This document shows, piece by piece, positions 61,576 to 64,000 of a stretch of DNA of 64,000 bases. Both the position numbers and the translations under genes were made by a program. How positions within the stretch are numbered: position 1 is the first letter of the stretch; every line of letters starts with the position of its first letter. The DNA is taken from contig CAJQNB010000059.1 in NCBI GenBank assembly GCA_905479575.1, positions 1-64,000 on the forward strand. Direction: 5' to 3'. Below the pieces are notes generated by a model that was not told the DNA's origin, searched no databases, and saw nothing but the letters and a program-made list of their open reading frames with translations. The stretch is from an uncultured Pseudophaeobacter sp. (GTDB taxonomy: Bacteria > Pseudomonadota > Alphaproteobacteria > Rhodobacterales > Rhodobacteraceae).

Positions 61576-62471
61576 GCACGGCAACGGCTGGCAGCACACC
61601 TCAAAGCAATAATGTGCCCATGGGCATTTTGCTGATGATTGGGGCGACAATTGTCTTTGCCCTGCAGGACGGGATTTCGCGCCATCTGGCGGGCACCTAC
61701 AACACCTATATGGTGGTGATGGTGCGTTACTGGTTTTTTGCGGCTTTTGTGGTGTTCCTGGCGATGCGGACGCCGGGGGGCATCAGAGGCGTGGCCCGCA
61801 CCAGTCAGTTGGGATTGCAGATCTTTCGCGGTGTCCTGCTGGTTGGCGAGATCTGCGTCGCTGTCTATGGCTTTACCCTGTTGGGGCTGGTCGAAAGCCA
61901 GGCGGTGTTTATCTGCTATCCGCTGTTGGTTGCCGCGCTGAGCGGCCCGGTGCTGGGCGAAAGCGTGGGCTGGCGCCGCTGGGCGGCGATTGGTGTGGGG
62001 CTCATCGGGGTGCTGATCATTCTGCAGCCCGGCACCGGAGTTTTTGATCCTGCGGCTTTGATCCCCTTTGCCTCGGCGCTGATGTTTGCGGTCTATGGGC
62101 TGGTGACCCGTTATGCGGCGCGGCGCGACAGTACCGCCACCAGCTTTTTCTGGACCGGGATCGCGGGCATGGTGTTTATGACCTTGATCGGCATTTGGTT
62201 CTGGGAGCCCATGAGCCAGGGGGATTGGCTGTGGATGGGACTGCTGTGCGTTTCTGGCGTCACCGGACATTGGTTGCTGATCAAATGTTACGAGATGGCA
62301 GAGGCCAGCGCGGTGCAGCCCTTTGCCTATTTTCACCTGGTGTGGGCGGCAATTCTGGGTGTCAGCATCTTTGGCGAAGTGATCCGTCTGAATGTGGCAA
62401 GCGGCGCGGCGATCATCATCGCAGCCGGGCTATTCACTTTGTGGCGCGAAAGCCGCAAGGCTCGCGCCTGA
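61572..62471 (+). CDS. EamA/DMT family transporter
   Basis: 299 residues, ten hydrophobic segments in two EamA repeats. The first begins ILLMIGATIVFALQDGISRHLAG and ends PVLGESVGWRRWAAIG; the second ends SIFGEVIRLNVASGAAIIIAAGLFTLW. Coupled to mnmD by a four-base overlap. Its last 42 bases overlap the convergent slt gene. Substrate unknown. Confidence 0.85.
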   Translation: MSTATAGSTPQSNNVPMGILLMIGATIVFALQDGISRHLAGTYNTYMVVMVRYWFFAAFVVFLAMRTPGGIRGVARTSQLGLQIFRGVLLVGEICVAVYGFTLLGLVESQAVFICYPLLVAALSGPVLGESVGWRRWAAIGVGLIGVLIILQPGTGVFDPAALIPFASALMFAVYGLVTRYAARRDSTATSFFWTGIAGMVFMTLIGIWFWEPMSQGDWLWMGLLCVSGVTGHWLLIKCYEMAEASAVQPFAYFHLVWAAILGVSIFGEVIRLNVASGAAIIIAAGLFTLWRESRKARA

Positions 62472-64000
62472 CAGTTCCTTTGAGAAGGGGACTGGAAGAG
62501 GCGTTTTGCCCAGCCGCGCGCGATAGACAGGCAGGCTTTCGGTGACCCGCATCACGTAGTTGCGGGTCTCGTTAAAGGGAATGTGCTCGATCCAATCGAT
62601 GATATTCGGGCTGCCGCTGCGGGGATCGCCGTATCGCTTCATCCAGGCGATCGGGCGACGTGGGCCGGCGTTATACCCCGCCGCCATCATCACCACATTG
62701 CCGTTGAATTCCGCCGCCAGCCCGGCCAGGTACTGGCTACCCAATGTGGCGTTATAATCCCATTCTGCCGTCAGGCGGGCGGTTTCATGTTTAGCCAGAA
62801 TATCCAGCTCTGTTGCCACCAGTTTGGCGGTGGCTGGCATAAGCTGCATCAAACCGCGCGCCCCTGCGTGGCTGACCACCAGGGGGTCAAATTCGCTTTC
62901 GCGCCGGGCAATTGCCAGGGTCATCTCTGAGGCCATAGGCAGTTTTTGCAGGGCAACAGGGTGCAGCGGGTAATAGGCCCCTTGCAGTTCTACACCGGCC
63001 TGGGCCGCGCGTTTGGCAATCATCACCGCCAGATGTGGCTCTTTCATTGCAACGGCCATCTGCCCCATCTGCTGCGCCTCAAGCGGTGACAGGCTTTCCA
63101 CCTGATGGGTAAAGAACCGTTCTGCCAGCGTCAGCTCGCCCGCTTGCAACAGCAGCAAAGCGGCTTCAACCACCGAGGTGTCCAGAAAAGCAGCACTGCG
63201 CCAGGGCGGCAGCTGTGGCGGTGTCACAAGCGCCGGATCAAAGCTGCGTCCCAGGGCTTCTGCTGCCAGCAGCCCGTAAAAGGACGTCTGGTAGGCAGCG
63301 GCCTTTGCATAGGCCGTATGGGCCTTGTCCACCTCGCCGAGAGCCGCATGGGCCCGGCCCAGCCAATAGCCGCCACGCCCCACGGAAATTGGCGTCTCAA
63401 CAGAGGCAAGAAACCGGTCAAAATGATAGACGGCCAGTTCTGCGTCCTTCAGCTTGCGCAGGGCGATATACCCGGCAAGCCATTCGCAATCAGAATAGCC
63501 ATAGCCAACCTCTGGCCTGGAAAAATGATGCGCGGCCAGTTGATAGGCCTGTTCATGCTTTCCGTCGCGCATCAGTTGACGTGCCAGATCTCGACGGCGG
63601 CGCAGCCATTTTTCCGGCTGTCCCAGGGCCTTGGCGCTGGTGCTGCGATCCATCATCAGGGCAATGGCATCGTCCTGGCGGTTTTTGCGGTCGCGCCAGA
63701 CAAAACGATCATAGGCCAGACCTGGGTCATTTTGCAGTGCTGCCGGAATGGCTTTGATCTTTGCATCTACTCCTGTGGCCTGTTTTTGCAGCGCAATGCG
63801 GGCCTCTGCCAGGGCGCGCTCAGCCGCGCCAACCAGCGGCAGCATGGGCGTCGCACTGAGATCATGATAGTCCCACAGCAGCTGGCTCAGCCGGGTGGCA
63901 TGATGCGGCTTCAAAAGCGTGGCATGATCCGCAATATAAGCCTCTTGGGTCTCCGCGCTCATCGGCATGGTTTGCCAGGCCCGGATCAGCTCCGCCTCGC
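62430..64000 (-). CDS. Soluble lytic murein transglycosylase (partial, 5' end cut)
   Basis: At least 523 codons; the frame stays open to the right edge (…EAELIRAWQTMPMSAE), so the N terminus is outside the window. An internal ATG at 63968 would be a false start. A helical U-shaped domain (about the first 330 visible residues) is followed by the SLT domain with catalytic Glu in ARRESEFDPLVVSHAGARGLMQLMPATAK, then GYNAGPRRPIAWM. It cleaves peptidoglycan glycan strands in the periplasm. The stop lies inside the convergent transporter gene. Confidence 0.9.
   Translation of the reverse strand, partial: EAELIRAWQTMPMSAETQEAYIADHATLLKPHHATRLSQLLWDYHDLSATPMLPLVGAAERALAEARIALQKQATGVDAKIKAIPAALQNDPGLAYDRFVWRDRKNRQDDAIALMMDRSTSAKALGQPEKWLRRRRDLARQLMRDGKHEQAYQLAAHHFSRPEVGYGYSDCEWLAGYIALRKLKDAELAVYHFDRFLASVETPISVGRGGYWLGRAHAALGEVDKAHTAYAKAAAYQTSFYGLLAAEALGRSFDPALVTPPQLPPWRSAAFLDTSVVEAALLLLQAGELTLAERFFTHQVESLSPLEAQQMGQMAVAMKEPHLAVMIAKRAAQAGVELQGAYYPLHPVALQKLPMASEMTLAIARRESEFDPLVVSHAGARGLMQLMPATAKLVATELDILAKHETARLTAEWDYNATLGSQYLAGLAAEFNGNVVMMAAGYNAGPRRPIAWMKRYGDPRSGSPNIIDWIEHIPFNETRNYVMRVTESLPVYRARLGKTPLPVPFSKELSGASLAAFAPQSE

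Noticed and set aside
62430-63968. slt as a complete gene starting at ATG 63968
   Set aside because: The frame stays open to the window edge and upstream codons read like slt; the visible ATG is internal, and no signal peptide follows it.

Overview
The window looks like a stretch of chromosome from a marine alphaproteobacterium of the Rhodobacterales, probably the Roseobacter group. The grounds are GC-rich coding with ATGA-type overlaps, an alphaproteobacterial pssA, a DUF1523 protein, a GT14/DUF5928 protein, an MlaA-MlaC pair and an AmtB with its own signal peptide. I name no genus. There are 65 supportable protein genes. I saw no rRNA, tRNA, CRISPR array, insertion sequence or prophage. The right-hand gene (slt) is cut by the window edge.

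Layout. 0-4.1 kb: glycolate oxidase operon glcD-glcE-glcF, with a possible 36-codon ORF coupled between glcE and glcF. 4.2-7.2 kb: exported trypsin-like protease, small heat-shock protein with a heat-shock promoter and a ROSE-like 5' leader, TetR regulator, stand-alone globin. 7.3-11.1 kb: semialdehyde dehydrogenase, alpha/beta hydrolase, creatinase. 11.5-17.3 kb: pssA, a divergent HxlR/NAD-binding pair, two membrane proteins, and a divergent glycosyltransferase/sulfotransferase pair. 17.8-25.4 kb: ilvD, BenE-type transporter with divergent XRE-cupin regulator, EamA transporter, smpB, sseA plus aromatic/aspartate aminotransferase. 25.5-31.2 kb: glnK-amtB, class A penicillin-binding protein, mlaA-mlaC. 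31.4-34.4 kb: type I secretion ABC protein and adaptor. 34.5-46.3 kb: mostly tightly packed housekeeping genes (ridA, GDPD, GNAT, phhB; peroxiredoxin; ferredoxin reductase-rsmD; HAD; map; sfsA; CinA-like/GNAT/AhpD-like/OmpA). 46.5-64 kb: LysR, chemoreceptor, two small ferredoxin-like-barrel proteins, dienoyl-CoA reductase-type flavoenzyme, rppH, EamA/MarR divergent pair, nth-adenosine kinase, HTH-Ogt fusion, OmpA lipoprotein, HTD2-type dehydratase, DAO/mnmD divergent pair, EamA transporter, slt.

Two non-coding signals stand out. First, the hsp20 leader combines a sigma-32-like promoter with a bulged hairpin (UCGCU against AGGA) that sequesters the ribosome-binding site, as in ROSE RNA thermometers. 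Second, a modular repeat (GCTCCCGCCCG, small hairpin, CCCGTTGGG, GC-rich hairpin) occurs five times, each time starting 17-36 bp past a stop codon and on the same strand as the gene it follows. Several divergent regulator/target pairs also carry clear double palindromic operators (TetR, XRE-cupin, MarR; single in HxlR).
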